A stretch of 64,000 nt of DNA from Pelobates cultripes (taxonomy: Eukaryota; Chordata; Amphibia; Anura; Pelobatidae), in contig OW240918.1 in the NCBI GenBank assembly GCA_933207985.1, forward strand, positions 109,999,454 to 110,063,453, written 5' to 3'. Below the pieces are notes generated by a model. It searched no databases. It worked only from the letters and a program-made list of their open reading frames with translations, and was not told where the DNA came from. A program made the position numbers and the translations under genes. Shown here in pieces: positions 44,900 to 56,073 of the stretch (the stretch's first letter is position 1; every line of letters begins with the position of its first letter).

Positions 44900-45764
44900 A
44901 TTGGTTGAGTATTTGGAATATTATTTGGTTCCGATGAGGTTTGGAGATTTTCCTCCTCTCGCCAGGGTACACATTCCTGCATTTATAGGCAGGTCTTGTT
45001 CAGGGGGTTACAGGTATATATGTTTCCTCATTGGGCTACCAGGAAGGGGCTTGTTCCCCCGCCTGGAATATTTTTCTATATATTCTATTGTGTAATAGTG
45101 TATTTTGTTTGTCTTTTTTTCTTTTTATCTGGGACCAACTTGGGATACAATCAGGATAAGAGGTGTTATGACTATCTTTAATGTGGTATCATGGAATGTT
45201 CAGGGTTTGAATTCACCACAGAAAAGGGGTGCGGTATATACATTTTTAAACGAGAATGATATAGATATTGGCTTCATTCAGGAGACACACTGGATTAACT
45301 CTCCAGAGAGATTTACGAAATTTAAGAAATTCCTGTTAATATTTTCTTCAAATATGGAGAGGAGAATAAAAAAAGAGGTACTACAATTATAATTTCCAAT
45401 AGAATTAACTTTGAATTGATATATCTAATGGCTGATTCAATGGGAAGATACCTAATACTAATTTCCAAAATTGACGGCATTGTTTACACTTTGGTCAATA
45501 TCTATGCACCAAACTCTTGCCCGGGGGACTTTTTAGATGAAATTATGGAAAAGGTGGATGGACTAGTGTGTGGTAATATTATAATTGGGGGAGATTTTAA
45601 TTGTGTCTTGGACCCAACACGGGACAAAAGTCATAAAAATACTAGAGACCATAGATCTGTAAAATCTTGTGCATCTGATTTTTCGGAATTCTTAAATAGG
45701 AATTCCTTGTTTGATTGTTGGAGGACTTTGAATCCTAGTGAGAGAGATTATACTGTCTTTTTGT

Positions 45765-46665
45765 CACATCCTGTTCCTCGCTGTGGATCATTCTGGCAAT
45801 GGCTTCTGGTATCCAGTACTCTTTTTGCTGTTCTTGCTTGGTTTTTCTGGTTTTCTGGTCTATGTCTGGTTTTCTTTGTTGCTGGGTTTCTGGGTTCATT
45901 CTTATATTCTGTCCCTGGACTTCCCAGTCTCTTGGATTCACTTAAATGTTTGTTTTATGTTGCCACACCTGTTTGTTTTCCACTTTCCTTTTGTTTCAGC
46001 TTGGACCTGCAGCAGTGTTTCATGTCTCTGCCCTTTCTTGCAGGTAAGTGCTATTGTGGTTTAGTGTGGTTGTTTTAGCATACATTAGGAAGTCTAGGAC
46101 CTGCCAGATGTGGGGTACATTGGCGTTGTTAGCAGGCTTGTGCAATGTATGATCATATAATGTGACTAAATCCCCATACTTTTCATAATTAGTGCTTAGC
46201 TATGTTTCCTCTTGTTTTACCTTGCATCTCTTGTCTTGTAATCCCAGTTCATGTACAGTCCTGTCCAGTCATGCCCATTTTATGTTCTTGTTTTCCTCAT
46301 GTCTTGTGTACATGTTCTAGGTTATGCTCTCTGTCCTGCTCCGGTTCTGGGTTCTCCTAGTTTTGTCTTGTTTTCATGTATGGTGCCTATTTCTAGTCTT
46401 GCCCTGTTCTCCTAGTTTTGTCTTGTTCTCATGCATGGTGCCTATTTCTAGTCTTGTCTTGCTCTCCTAGTTTTGTCTTGTTTTCATGCATGGTGCCTAT
46501 CTCTAGTCTTTCCTTGTTCTCCTAGTTTGGTCTTGTTTTCTTGTATGGTGCCTTGCTCTCCTAGTCTTGCCTTGCTTCAGTACTGGATACATCCCTGTTG
46601 CAGAGCCTCCCTATTCAGCTCCTGGGAGATCTGCTTAATCCAAGCTCCTAGTTCCTGGGATCCGC
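45765..46665. mobile_element. Foreign ~900-bp insert in the L1, class unknown
   Basis: L1 homology stops after the D-Y-T-x-F block and resumes near 46670. The insert begins near GTCACATCCTGTTCCTCGC and ends near CCTGGGATCCGCATAA. It is pyrimidine-rich on the plus strand, has no domain, and includes a 60-bp tandem repeat. About 0.8-1 kb of expected ORF2 is absent at the junction, so an insertion plus deletion is likely. No TSD identified. Confidence 0.55.
46340..46570 (+). repeat. ~60-bp tandem repeat within the insert
   Basis: Four imperfect units with CTCCTAGTTTTGTCTTGTT, TCATGCATGGTGCCTAT and TTCTAGTCTTGCC. Non-coding. Confidence 0.8.
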
Positions 46666-49600
46666 ATAATAAAAATATAAAATTTCTCAAGCAAAGATGG
46701 TATCATAACAATAATAAAATAAAGACCTTTCTAATAAAATTAAAAACAACCTTAAAGATAAATTTAAAAAAAAATAGTTTTAGGGGATAAACACTTAACC
46801 TCACCAAACGACATTGCGAACGCATTTGCAGAATTTTATAAATCTTTATATAATCTAGAGGAGCTAGGGAAAAGTAATGTAGAAATCGATAATTTCTTAA
46901 GTAAGCTTAAGCTCCCAAAAATTAATCAAAGGAAATTGGAAATATTAAATGCCCCATTTCTATTATCAGAGGTAAGTAATAACTTAAAAATGAATAAGGC
47001 ACTGGGCCCTGATGGCTTTCCTGCAATCTTTTATAAAACTTTTTCTAGATTTATTACCCCTATCCTTTTAGAGATGTTTAAGAAGGTATCCGACGATACC
47101 CCCTTCCCCAATGTGATGATGTTGGCATCAATTATTCCCATACCTAAACCAGGGAAAGACTCAACACTTATTGCCAACTACAGACTCATATATCTTATTA
47201 ACATAGATATGAAAATATTTTCTCAAATATTGTCTAACCATTTTAAAGAAGTTATCGGAGAGTTGATTGATGTTGATCAGTCTGGATTTGGGAGAGGTAC
47301 TACAGATAATACTCAAAGGATATTTAATTTAATTCATAGAATAAATGAGCATAAGTAGGGATCTGTTGTTATGGCCCTTGATGCTGAGAAGGCCTTTGAC
47401 AGAGTCAATTGGAGATTCCTTGACTCTGTCATGCGTCATTTTGGCCTAGAAGGACAATTCAGACATACAACTTTGCTGTTGTATAGGAATTCCACAGCCA
47501 AAATATCTAATTCCCTCTTTGAGTCTGACCCCTTTGAGATTAAAAATGGTACAAGACAGGGTTGCCCTTTGGCTACCCTGCCATATATCCTTACAATTGA
47601 ACCCCTAGCCACTCTGATTAGACAAAATACTAATGTAAAGGGAATTAAATCTTACAATGGAGAAATCAATATTTCCCTCTTTGCAGATGATGTCCTTCTC
47701 ATCTTAACTGATCCGATTATTTCAATTCCATCGGTAATGGATGCTATATCTATCTATAGTAGCTTCTCCAATTATAAGGTCAACATGAAAAAAATGCAAA
47801 TCTTAGCTTCCTTTTTGTCCAAAACTCAGAAGACCTTCTGACTGCATGCTTTAACTTCTTATGGGCAAGGTACACTATTGATTATTTGGGGATTATAATA
47901 TCCTTTGATATCGATAAGATGATACAAACAAATTATGATAATCTACTAAAAGATTTGCAGCAACAGGTGGATAAATGGAGGAGGATTGAAACATCATGTA
48001 TAGGAAGGTTAAATATGACCAAAGCATTTCTGTTACCCAAACTCGTATACTATTTTAGGGCGATTCCATATAGAGTGGGGAAAGGAATTCTTAATCAATT
48101 TCAAAACCTGATTTCCAAATTAATTTGGGCAAATAAACCATCAAGGATAGCTTTTGATACCCTGAAGGAGCTTTCAGAAGGGAGGAATAGCTTTTCCAGA
48201 TGTTGATAAAATTCATGAAGCATGTATGGCAACTCATCTCTTACTATGGTTAGACGCGGTCCAGGGAAATCAATCATGGCTTACTCTAGAACAGGAGGAT
48301 AGCTCCAGATATAAATTGTCTGTTCTATTTTGGTTGGGTATCCTGAAATTAGGAGAAATAGAATTAAAGTATTTTTCAAATAAAATAATAATAGATATGA
48401 TTAATACCGCTAAAATCCTAAATAAAAAATTAAAACTGGAGGACAAATTACTATATTGTGTTCCATTGGTGGTTTTAAATCACGTAATGGACGACATAAA
48501 TGTCCAACCCTGGACACATCTGGGCATACTGAAGATTTCTGATTTATGGGTTGGGTCTAAACCCGTTCCATTTACACAACTGCAAGTTAAATTTAACCTT
48601 CCCTCCAGAGATCTCTTTCAATATTTAAGGATTGAAAAATGTTCTACTATCTAGAACTGTACTTAAGGAACATAATGTTAACCCCCTTATAGAGCTATAT
48701 AAAAAGAAGAGAGGGATTTATAGATTTACTAAACTACTAGAATCAATGGTACAAGACTCCCATGCTTTCTCCTTTATTAAATGGGAACAAGATATTGGGG
48801 TATCATTTCCACTTGTGGAATGGACCAAAGCTACACTTCTAGTAAAACGTTGTCTACATAGTGTTTCTCTCTATGAAACTCACTTAAAAATAATGTATAG
48901 ATGGTATATGGTACTGGTTAGACTTCACAAAATATCATCTGTCTACTCTAGGATCTGTTGGAGATGTTGAATTGAGGAAGGCACTATGTATCAATTATGG
49001 TGGGAATGTCAGGGGCTTAATAATGTTAAGACTCATATGATTGGTTTTGTTAATTCTATTTTTAAGGAAATAAAATAAATCAGTCCCCAACTTTTCCTTT
49101 TTAATATCGGTTTTCCCTCACAAGATAATGACCAAAAATATCTTCTGACCCATATTTTTTTTGCAATTAAAATCTGCATAGCTAGGGCATGGAAATCTTC
49201 CATCCCTTTATCTTGGCATAATATTATGGAACAAATAGAATATTAATATAGGATGGAATCGAATCCCTTTTTCGGTAACAGGAACTCGGTCAAATCATGG
49301 TTACCCTGAACAAACAGTTAGACTATAAGTTAACAAAGATTGTGTTATTTGTGCCCCTGTGTCGAGTCTCAGATTTAAAACTTTTTTTTTTGTTTGTCTC
49401 TTGTTAATTAACGTCTTTAGTTTGTTTTATTGGAATAGTGATTATGTATGGAATTGTGACAATTATATGGCTGAAGAAGCATTGGAATATTGTTCCTGTA
49501 CTCAAATGAGACAGCTACATGTGGAAGAACTTTATATTAGTTTCGCAACAATGGATGATCATTAAACTAAATATAAAGTATGGCTGTTAGATATACTATT

Positions 49601-49877
49601 CATACATAGTCGATATTTATTTATCTTATTGAATACTATAATAAGTGTGGATGTTCTAGATATTTAATGTTATATAATAGTATAATGCTTTTTTGTATAT
49701 AGAAGCTATGTTGATTCTTGTAATGTGAATGTTATAACATGAATAAATAAAATAAAAATATAAAAAATATTCTAAAAAGTAATATGTACGAAAAAAAATA
49801 TAATGGCTTTGCTTGTTTGAATGTACACTCCGTGGTTTTATCAGAGTTCATACAGATGTTCAAACAGCTACTAGATG

Positions 49878-50043
49878 CATACCAAGAAGGATTTTTTTTC
49901 CTAGCTTGTTGCAAAATTGGAAGTGCTTCAAACTGGTTTTTTTGCCTTCTTTTGGATCAACAGCAAAAAACAAATGTGAGGAAGGCTGAACTTGATGGAC
50001 GCAAGTCTCTTTTCAGCTATGTAACTATGTTACTATGTAATAC
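49878..50043 (+). mobile_element. CR1-like LINE 3' tail
   Basis: Contains TTGCAAAATTGG, TTTTGGATCAACAGCAAAAA, GTGAGGAAGGCTGAACTTGA and ends CTATGTAACTATGTTACTAT. It is the same tail as at 57012-57205. The tetranucleotide-rich terminus (CTATGT) is the kind of 3' end on which CR1-group RTs prime. 5'-truncated copy. Confidence 0.75.
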
Positions 50044-50060
50044 TCCTAAAGCACCTTGTT

Positions 50061-50116
50061 CGCGTTTCGCCAACAAGGCTTCTTCAATATGGAAGAAGCC
50101 TTGTTGGCGAAACGCG
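50061..50116. repeat. Perfect 25-bp palindrome with hammerhead-like right arm
   Basis: Arms 50061-50085 and 50092-50116 are exact reverse complements with loop AATATG. The right arm reads GAAGAAGCC, TTGTT, GGC, GAAACGCGTT, resembling the second half of a hammerhead (stem II, GAAA, short stem III) but with the CTGANGA core altered. Confidence 0.75.
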
Positions 50117-50824
50117 TTTGTGGATATTAATACTGTGTATTTTATTTTATTAAAGATTTTTTGGTCACCTATTATTATGCCAATCATCTTTTAATACGTT
50201 GTATATATTTTTATAATTTTTACCTAGCATTTTATCATCCTGGATTCCAAGTAATCCTGAGGTGGGGATCATACCCCAAGGAGCAGTTTTACATGTATTT
50301 TATTTACACTGTTTTATCCAGTGTACACTATTGGTCGTCTCAATATTTGAGTGTTAAACATACCTTTGCAAGAAGAAGCCTGCACCATATCCCATAAGCG
50401 GGGATTATACTGCTGTACGCTTTTCATACTAGAGCTAGCTATAGCTCTAACACATGTGAGTGCATTACCATCTTTTTTATTATCTGTTGTACCATTTTGG
50501 ACATACTACACTATTTGGTTTTTTATCTGTTTTATCTTTTCATAATAACCGGATTCCCTTGTGGAAGGACAGTGAGGACATTGTTCCTGAACAAGCACTT
50601 TATAGACTATCTAATCTAAAGAAGATCTGTTCAGCTAAGACTTTTATATTCAAATCCCATTTTATTATATTTTATATTATATTTTATTGGTCTATTTTGG
50701 CGCAACCTTTATCTTTGTCTCTATCCTTGTTGTATTTGAAAGGGTTTTTTGCGAGATTCCCTTTAAGGGTTGCAGCTTTATTGTTATTTAGCGCTTACTC
50801 TTTCTTTTGATTCAGTTTTAGGGA
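50117..50824. other. Remainder of the palindrome-bearing repeat, unassigned
   Basis: T-rich sequence with a GTGGGGATCATACCCC block (50262-50277) like the one near 41285. Probably the body of the same non-autonomous family. No coding capacity supported. Confidence 0.35.
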
Positions 50825-51062
50825 CATGCCTGACACCCAGGCCAAAAGTCCAGAGAATTTAATTTGCTAGCACTGTGTTTAACCCTGTAACTTTCTATGA
50901 CACCCTAAAACCTGTACATGGGGTACTGTTTTACGCGGGAGACTTCGTTGAACACAAATATTAGTGTTTCAAAACAGTAAAACATATCTCAGCGATGATA
51001 TTGTCAGTGTCATATTTTTTGTCCCCCCTACCTGCTTGCTGCCTGGCCAAGGAGGGGGGCTA
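50825..51062. repeat. Fragment of the large inverted-repeat family (see 52625)
   Basis: The order CAGGCC, CCAGAGAATTTAATTTGCTAG, AACCTGTACATGGGGTACTG, ACACAAATATTAGTGTTTCA and AAACAGTAAAACATATC matches blocks at 52975-53290 (partly in reverse orientation there). Confidence 0.65.
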
Positions 51063-51079
51063 TATTATTCCCTGGTGGT

Positions 51080-51405
51080 CCAGTGCACATTTGAACGTTT
51101 TCCCACTGACAAAGAAATAATCAGACTATAATTTTAATGGTAGATGTATTTTAACAGTGAGAGACTGAATAACAAACAAAAACTCCAGAAAAATGCATGT
51201 CAAAAAAGTTATACATTGATTTGCATGGCACTGCTTTTTTTTCATATAACTTTTTTGACATGCGTTTTTCTGGATTTTTTTGTTGTTATTCTGTCTCTCA
51301 CTGTTAAAATACACCTACCATTAAAATTATAGACGGATAATTTCTTTGTCAGTGGGCAAAGGTTCAAAATCAGCAGGGGATCAAATACTTTTTTCCCTCA
51401 CTGTA
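51080..51405. mobile_element. Palindromic Tc1/mariner-type non-autonomous element
   Basis: Long inverted repeat centred near 51225: TTTTAATGGTAGATGTATTT (left) mirrors the right arm, and TTTTCCCACTGACAAAGAAA (left) mirrors TTTCTTTGTCAGTGGGCAAA (right). The right end is CCCTCACTGTA with TA at the border; CAGTGAGGGAAAAAAG is a widespread vertebrate Tc1-type terminus. The left terminus is incomplete. No transposase; the two frames over the arms are mirror artefacts. Confidence 0.75.
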
Positions 51406-51479
51406 TACTAACAAATAATCCATGTGTATAAACATAGTGCATATGTATAGAAAAACAATCCATAATCCACATCTATTAA

Positions 51480-52625
51480 AAACAATTAATATATATTAAA
51501 AACGTTATAGCTACTCAATTAATTGTACTTAATCCATCTATATACCTTAAATAGGGGAAGGCATAAAAGGTTAATGGAAAAAGGAAAAAATACCTATATT
51601 AAAAAAGGAAGCGAAAGAGAGAAATTCATATCCATAAATAGGTTCAAAATTATAAGTTGTTTAACAATAGGAATATCTGATAAGATTTACATAAATCAAA
51701 TTAAAACACTCATTTCGAAATTCATGTTAAAGGGACACTATAGTCACCCAGACCACTTCAGCTCAATGAAGTGGTCTGGGTGCCAAGTCCCTCAGGTTTT
51801 AACCCTTCACATGTAAACATAGCAGTTTCAGAGAAACTGCTATGTTTACTTTTGGGGTTAATCCAGCCTCTAGTGGCTGTCTTCTGGACACTTTCCGGAC
51901 ACCTATGGACACCTCTGACGTCGGACGGGGAGGAGAGGTCACCAGCACTGAGGGAGCCCGGCGCTGGATTAAAGTAAGTAACTGAAAGGGTTTTAACACT
52001 ATAGGGATTTTAACACTTAACACTATAACACTATAGTGATCCTTTAAGACCATTTGGCAATAAAGTGTACAAATTAAAAATCCATTTAATTTCTTTCTTA
52101 CTTAGAATCATCGCTATGTTGAGAGACACTATGTTTGCAGTAGGCTCTCTAAATGTTGTAAATGTGCTTGCGCACCCTCACCTTTAAATGTCTTGAAATT
52201 TTTCGCACATATTGGAGATCGCAAGGGCACACAAGCACATATACAACATTCTTAGAATGACATGTTATAAAAGATGAAATGGGGAATTCCCGATTGGTAG
52301 TATGTGAACAAAAATTTTCTTTTTTCTTTTCTATGTTTCCACTAAGTCCACAACTAATACAATTCCAATAAAAATAGAAACCTTTTCTGGAGATAGCCAT
52401 TTTGTCCATACAATTATATAAGCTTTTTTTCAATAAAACTATTGGTTAAAATTTGCTTAAAATTGTGTGCTCTTCTATAACCAAATTTGGGTTCTTCTCC
52501 AATAAACGTTTTTAGTTCACTGTCTTGTAGGATTTGCACATTTAAAAAAAAAAATCTTTTCAACCTTCTCAAAATCTGAATTAAAATCTAAAATTAAAGA
52601 GATCTGTTCATTCTTATTATTACTT
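51480..52625 (-). pseudogene. PLE fragment with GIY-YIG endonuclease, split by a MITE
   Basis: Minus-strand translation from 52620: DSELKTFIGEEPKFGYRRAH (pre-endonuclease block), then at 52433-52149 the GIY-YIG region with CISCGLSGNI, the VVYVLVCPCDLQYV core (altered from V-Y-L-x-x-C-x-C-x-x-x-Y-V-G by loss of the final glycine), RHLKVRVRKH, and downstream KKEIKWIFNLYTLLPNGL, the conserved PLE end. Continuation beyond the MITE (51480-51726) is tentative. GIY-YIG nucleases nick the target for PLE integration. RT is missing. Scattered stops mark it as dead. Confidence 0.82.
51727..52047. mobile_element. TTAA MITE inserted in the PLE fragment
   Basis: Left end TTAAAGGGACACTATAGTC, right end (reverse complement) TTAAAGGATCACTATAGTG, both starting with TTAA, the target duplicated by Kolobok/piggyBac-type transposases. 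Two internal hairpins: CCAGACCACTTC with its complement (around 51749-51781) and ACATAGCAGTTTC with its complement (around 51817-51845). Non-coding. PLE sequence lies directly on its right. Confidence 0.85.
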
Positions 52626-53372
52626 TGTTTAACCCCTTAAGGACTGAGTCAGTTGTGATCAAAACGTAAACAAAACCTTGAATTTGCGCTATATGTCTGT
52701 TCTGGCGTAATTCACCTATTTCATATTATATTATTGTTCAGGACAAACAGGGCCCAGTGTTTGGGACTAAGTGGCTACTAAAAAAGACTAGACATACCCC
52801 ATTTGCAATAACTTGGGTTGTCTACTTTTGCAAATGGTATGCCATCATGGGGGTAATTCTCATTCCTGGACTACCATATGGTCTCAAAGGCAACATTATC
52901 AATCTGGCAAATTTCAAAGTGAAAAAAAAGGAAATTCATGCCTTATATTTGACTCAATAACTTTTGAAAACCCCATAAGACCTGTACAGAGGGGTGGGTC
53001 GAGTACTGTTATACTCAGGAACCTTTGCCAAACACAAATATTAGTGTTTCAAAATAGTAAAACATATCACAACAATTAGAATGCAAAAAATTTGCATTTT
53101 TACTGATGATATCATCATTGTGATATGTTTTACTGTTTTTAAATGCTAATATTTGTGTTCAGGGAAGTCTCCTGAGTAAAACAGTAACCCCCCATGTACA
53201 GGTTTTATGGTGTCCTAGAAAGTCAGAGGGTTAAATATAGGGCTTGCGAGCCAAATTCTCTGGACTTTCTGCCTGGGTTGTCGGGCAGGTCCCTTAGATT
53301 GTAATTAATAAAATGACTTGATTATATAAAAATATTATAGAAATATATTTGTTGAATTTAAATATATACATA

Positions 53373-53420
<48 letters not shown>

Positions 53421-53641
53421 AATATGTGTGTATAGATTTTTTTTATTATTTTTATTTATATATAGCTATATATACATATAGATAAATATATTTATAACGT
53501 CATTCTAAATGTATTTTGAATTTAATATATATGTATATTAATATAAAAATACAGTTAGAACAAATTAAAACTAGTATATAATTTGTTTTTACATTTATTT
53601 TAATTATTATTATTTTTTTAAATGTACATATTGATTATTTT

Positions 53642-53691
<50 letters not shown>

Positions 53692-53775
53692 CCAATTATA
53701 AATATTTATTAAAAAAATTCAAGAAATAAATTGAAAAAATAAATAAAATAAAATAAAGTTTTAAGTGTATTTTAA

Positions 53776-53849
<74 letters not shown>

Positions 53850-54180
53850 ATATTAAAATACACTTTTATTAATGATGTGTGTATGTGTATATAAAAGCAC
53901 TTGGATCATATATATATTTTTTTATTTACTTTATTAAACTTTTTATTAACTTTTAATAACTTTATAAACTTTTTTGCAAGCATTAGGGGGGACTGCCTGA
54001 TGAGCCCTCAGGCACTGCATTAGCCGGCTATTCCGGCCATGTGATTGCGAGGACCCCGCAATCACATGGCCGGGGTGGGGGGCGGATCAGGCAGAGGGGG
54101 TCTGCCTGAGCTCCCAGGCAGTCAACAGGAAAGGGAACGGCGGGGACCTGGTAAGTACAAAGGGCGGCAGGGACATTTAT
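52626..54180. mobile_element. Non-autonomous inverted-repeat element with AT microsatellites
   Basis: Starts TTTAACCCCTTAAGGACTGA (TTAA-type border). The arms 52980-53080 and 53110-53206 are imperfect reverse complements around AAACACAAATATTAGTGTTT and TAGTAAAACATATCA. They are followed by a CTGCCTGGGTTGTCGGGCAG block, AT-rich microsatellites, and a GC-rich end with AGGGGGGACTGCCTGATGAG and a GCGAGGACCCCGCAATCACA hairpin (about 54040-54075). Pieces of the family recur at 50825, 43565 and 3421. No coding frame. The right terminus is not certain. Confidence 0.6.
53370..53860. repeat. (TG)n and (TA)n microsatellites
   Basis: GTGTGTGTGTGTGTGT at about 53374-53394 runs into TATATATA. Further long TA runs lie at about 53648-53688 and 53776-53846, separated by AT-rich sequence. 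Uninterrupted TA tracts of this length tend to extrude cruciforms and to break assemblies. Confidence 0.92.
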
Positions 54181-54949
54181 ATTTCAATAATTATATTCCA
54201 ATAATTCCTTTCTGTCTTTATTTTTTACCTCTACGATATCTTTCGCCAAAGTCTTTCCATCATACCCCTTGCACAAATTGAATTTTTTGAGTCAGGGCTT
54301 GTTTTTCATACTCACAGTCGTCGGTACATTTTCTTCAAATTCTAAGAAACTCACCTTTTGGAACATTGCATTTAAGTTAGTGTTTGAATTTTATGCACTT
54401 GATAAAGACTCACCGTCGAAACAGCTTTTTGCCTGAACAAATGTATAACTTTTAGAAATTTTTTGAATAAATCAATTCTACTGAGAATCCAGTGTTCTAT
54501 TTGAGACTGCTGTGGACTTTCCTTGAGGGAGACCAGTTAGTAAAATCTTCATGCTTCTAAAGGCTGAGCCTGCTATATGAGGCTCTGGTTTATGTGCGTG
54601 GACATATGAAAAAGTATATATACTAAATTATTATCATAAAATTTTGCACTAGAAGTTTGCCTGTTGTTATATTATCTGTATAGATGCATATGAAACCAGT
54701 TTGGATCCACAGTAACTTATAATAAGTTTTATTGTGCAATATATATGTTGGTTTGATTGCACGCCTCTTTTCTTGTATAATGTTACTTTACAAGTGTGTA
54801 TAATTTTGCAGTTATTTATATTAATATGTGTCACTGACTAATGATGCTTGAAGTGACAACCAGTTCCGGTGCAAGGATTTTTGGCTACACAGGTGAAGAT
54901 ACATTCCTTAATTCCCCTCTTGAATTTCTTAAACCCTTTAGTATATCTT
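54181..54949. other. AT-rich DNA, unassigned
   Basis: At 54399-54440 a TTGATAAAGACTCACCGTCG then AAACAG block is followed by AATAAATCAATT, similar to the GAAAC-type repeat pieces at 41.1 and 41.7 kb. Nothing else recognised. Confidence 0.4.
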
Positions 54950-55640
54950 ATCCTCTTTGTGCATCTCTTACATCCCCCTTTGTGTGTTTCTTACTTCCCT
55001 CCAGTCCCTTTGTGTATCTCTTACTCCCTTCAGCCTCTTTATGTGTATCTTTCTCCCCCCTCTTCTTTGTGTGTATCTTTCTCCCCAGCTCATTTGTGTG
55101 TCTCTTTCTACCCTTTCCCATTCCCTCTGTGTGCTCCTTTCCTCCCAGTCCCTCTTGTGTATCTTTTTCTCCCCTTCCTCATCCCTTCTATCTTTCTTTC
55201 TCCCCCTAGCCTCTCTGTATGTCTCTTTTCCCCATCCACTTTGATGTGTCTTTCTCCCATTCCCAGCCCGTCTCTGTCTCTTCCCCCAGCACCTTGTCTC
55301 TTTCTACCCCCAGTCCCTCTGTGTCTTTTTTCTCTCTAACAGCCCCTGTCTGTCTCTTTTGCCCCTTCCCTATCCCGTCAGTCTCATTTGCCCATTCTCC
55401 AACCCCTCTGTGTGTCTTCTCCCCCCAAGACACTCTGTACTTTCTCTTTCCAGCCACTTTAGTGTGTCTCTTTTTCCCTTCCCAGCCCCTCTGTGTGTCT
55501 CTTCCTCCCAGCACCTTGTATCTTTCTCCACCTAACTACTCTGTGTCTCTTTGTGTCTCCCGAGCTTCTCTTGGTGTCTCTTTTCAGCCTCTGTCTGTCG
55601 ATGTGTTTCACCTCCAGCCCCTGACTCTCTTTTTGTGCCC
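54950..55640 (+). repeat. Pyrimidine-rich minisatellite
   Basis: About 20 diverged units of 30-40 bp of the form CTCTTTCTCCCCCAGCCCCT followed by CTGTGTGTC. Long open frames on both strands are repeat artefacts (low-complexity S/P/L-rich or R/K/E-rich translations). Confidence 0.9.
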
Positions 55641-56065
55641 TGTTGTCAGGGTACCTTGTGTGGTGACCAGGGATCTGCCTCATGTTACTCACCACTTACA
55701 GAAGGAGTGGGACCATTCCCAATGTCCCTCTCCGTTCACCAGCGGTTTTCACGCAGGCTGCGATAAGCCCGCCCTAATTTTATGACGCAACGCGGGTGCG
55801 TCAACGTCATGATGCTGATGGCGTCACGGCACGCTGAAACATTCGAATAAGGATATTTTGGGGGCGTGGCTACAACACTAATGAGCCACAGTATACAAAG
55901 GGCTCAGAGGGTAAGGATCATTGCCCTGTTGTGGTTCGTTATTGTTCCCAATAGTGCTATGTTCTGTATTCTGGTTATTGACTTTGGCTCCTTTTTGACT
56001 ATTATTCCTTCTGTACTCCTTTGACCCGGCTTTTGTATTCTCGTTTACCCTGATCTCTGTAATCA
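55641..56065. other. Unassigned sequence left of the ribozyme array
   Basis: Mixed sequence with GACGCAACGCGGGTGCGTCA and GATGGCGTCACGGCACGC blocks. It could be the end of an LTR or other element, but no terminus or homologue is visible in the window. It shares no unit with the 327-bp array. Confidence 0.35.
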
Positions 56066-56073
56066 GGTGCCTA

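Larger units (their letters stand above)
45172..49015 (+). pseudogene. L1 ORF2 (endonuclease, reverse transcriptase), broken
   Basis: Endonuclease motifs: VVSWNVQGLNSPQKR (about 45187), QETHW (about 45280), GGDFNCVLDP (about 45592), and the start of the S-E-R-D-Y-T-x-F block (45741), where the foreign insert begins. RT resumes with AFAEFYKSLYNLEE (about 46820), ALGPDGFPAIFYK (about 47000), the SGFGRGTTDNTQRI block, EKAFDRVNWRFLD (47388), TRQGCPLATLPY, and FADD at 47680-47691 (intact). Stops or frameshifts at about 47356, 47841 and 48206 break it. The end is a C-W-R-C ... WWEC pattern near 48957-49010. Confidence 0.85.
44900..49765 (+). mobile_element. Third L1-type LINE, interrupted by an insert
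   Basis: Plus-strand element with an inter-ORF leader (44900-45170), ORF2 from about 45172, C-terminal cysteine-rich block near 48955-49010, a 3' UTR and an AATAAATAAAATAAAAATA end (about 49741-49762). AT-rich codon use sets it apart from the L1 at 4.9-10.9 kb. ORF1 is missing, so this is a 5'-truncated copy. A 900-bp block (45765-46665) replaces the end of the endonuclease and the following linker. Confidence 0.8.

Noticed and set aside
54399..54440. Hammerhead ribozyme candidate (TTGATAAAGAC...GTCGAAAC)
   Set aside because: Stem II and GAAAC are present but no stem III/NUH triplet follows and the core has two changes; listed only as a scar.
54841..55785. Open frames of up to 188 codons on both strands
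   Set aside because: Artefacts of the pyrimidine-rich minisatellite.
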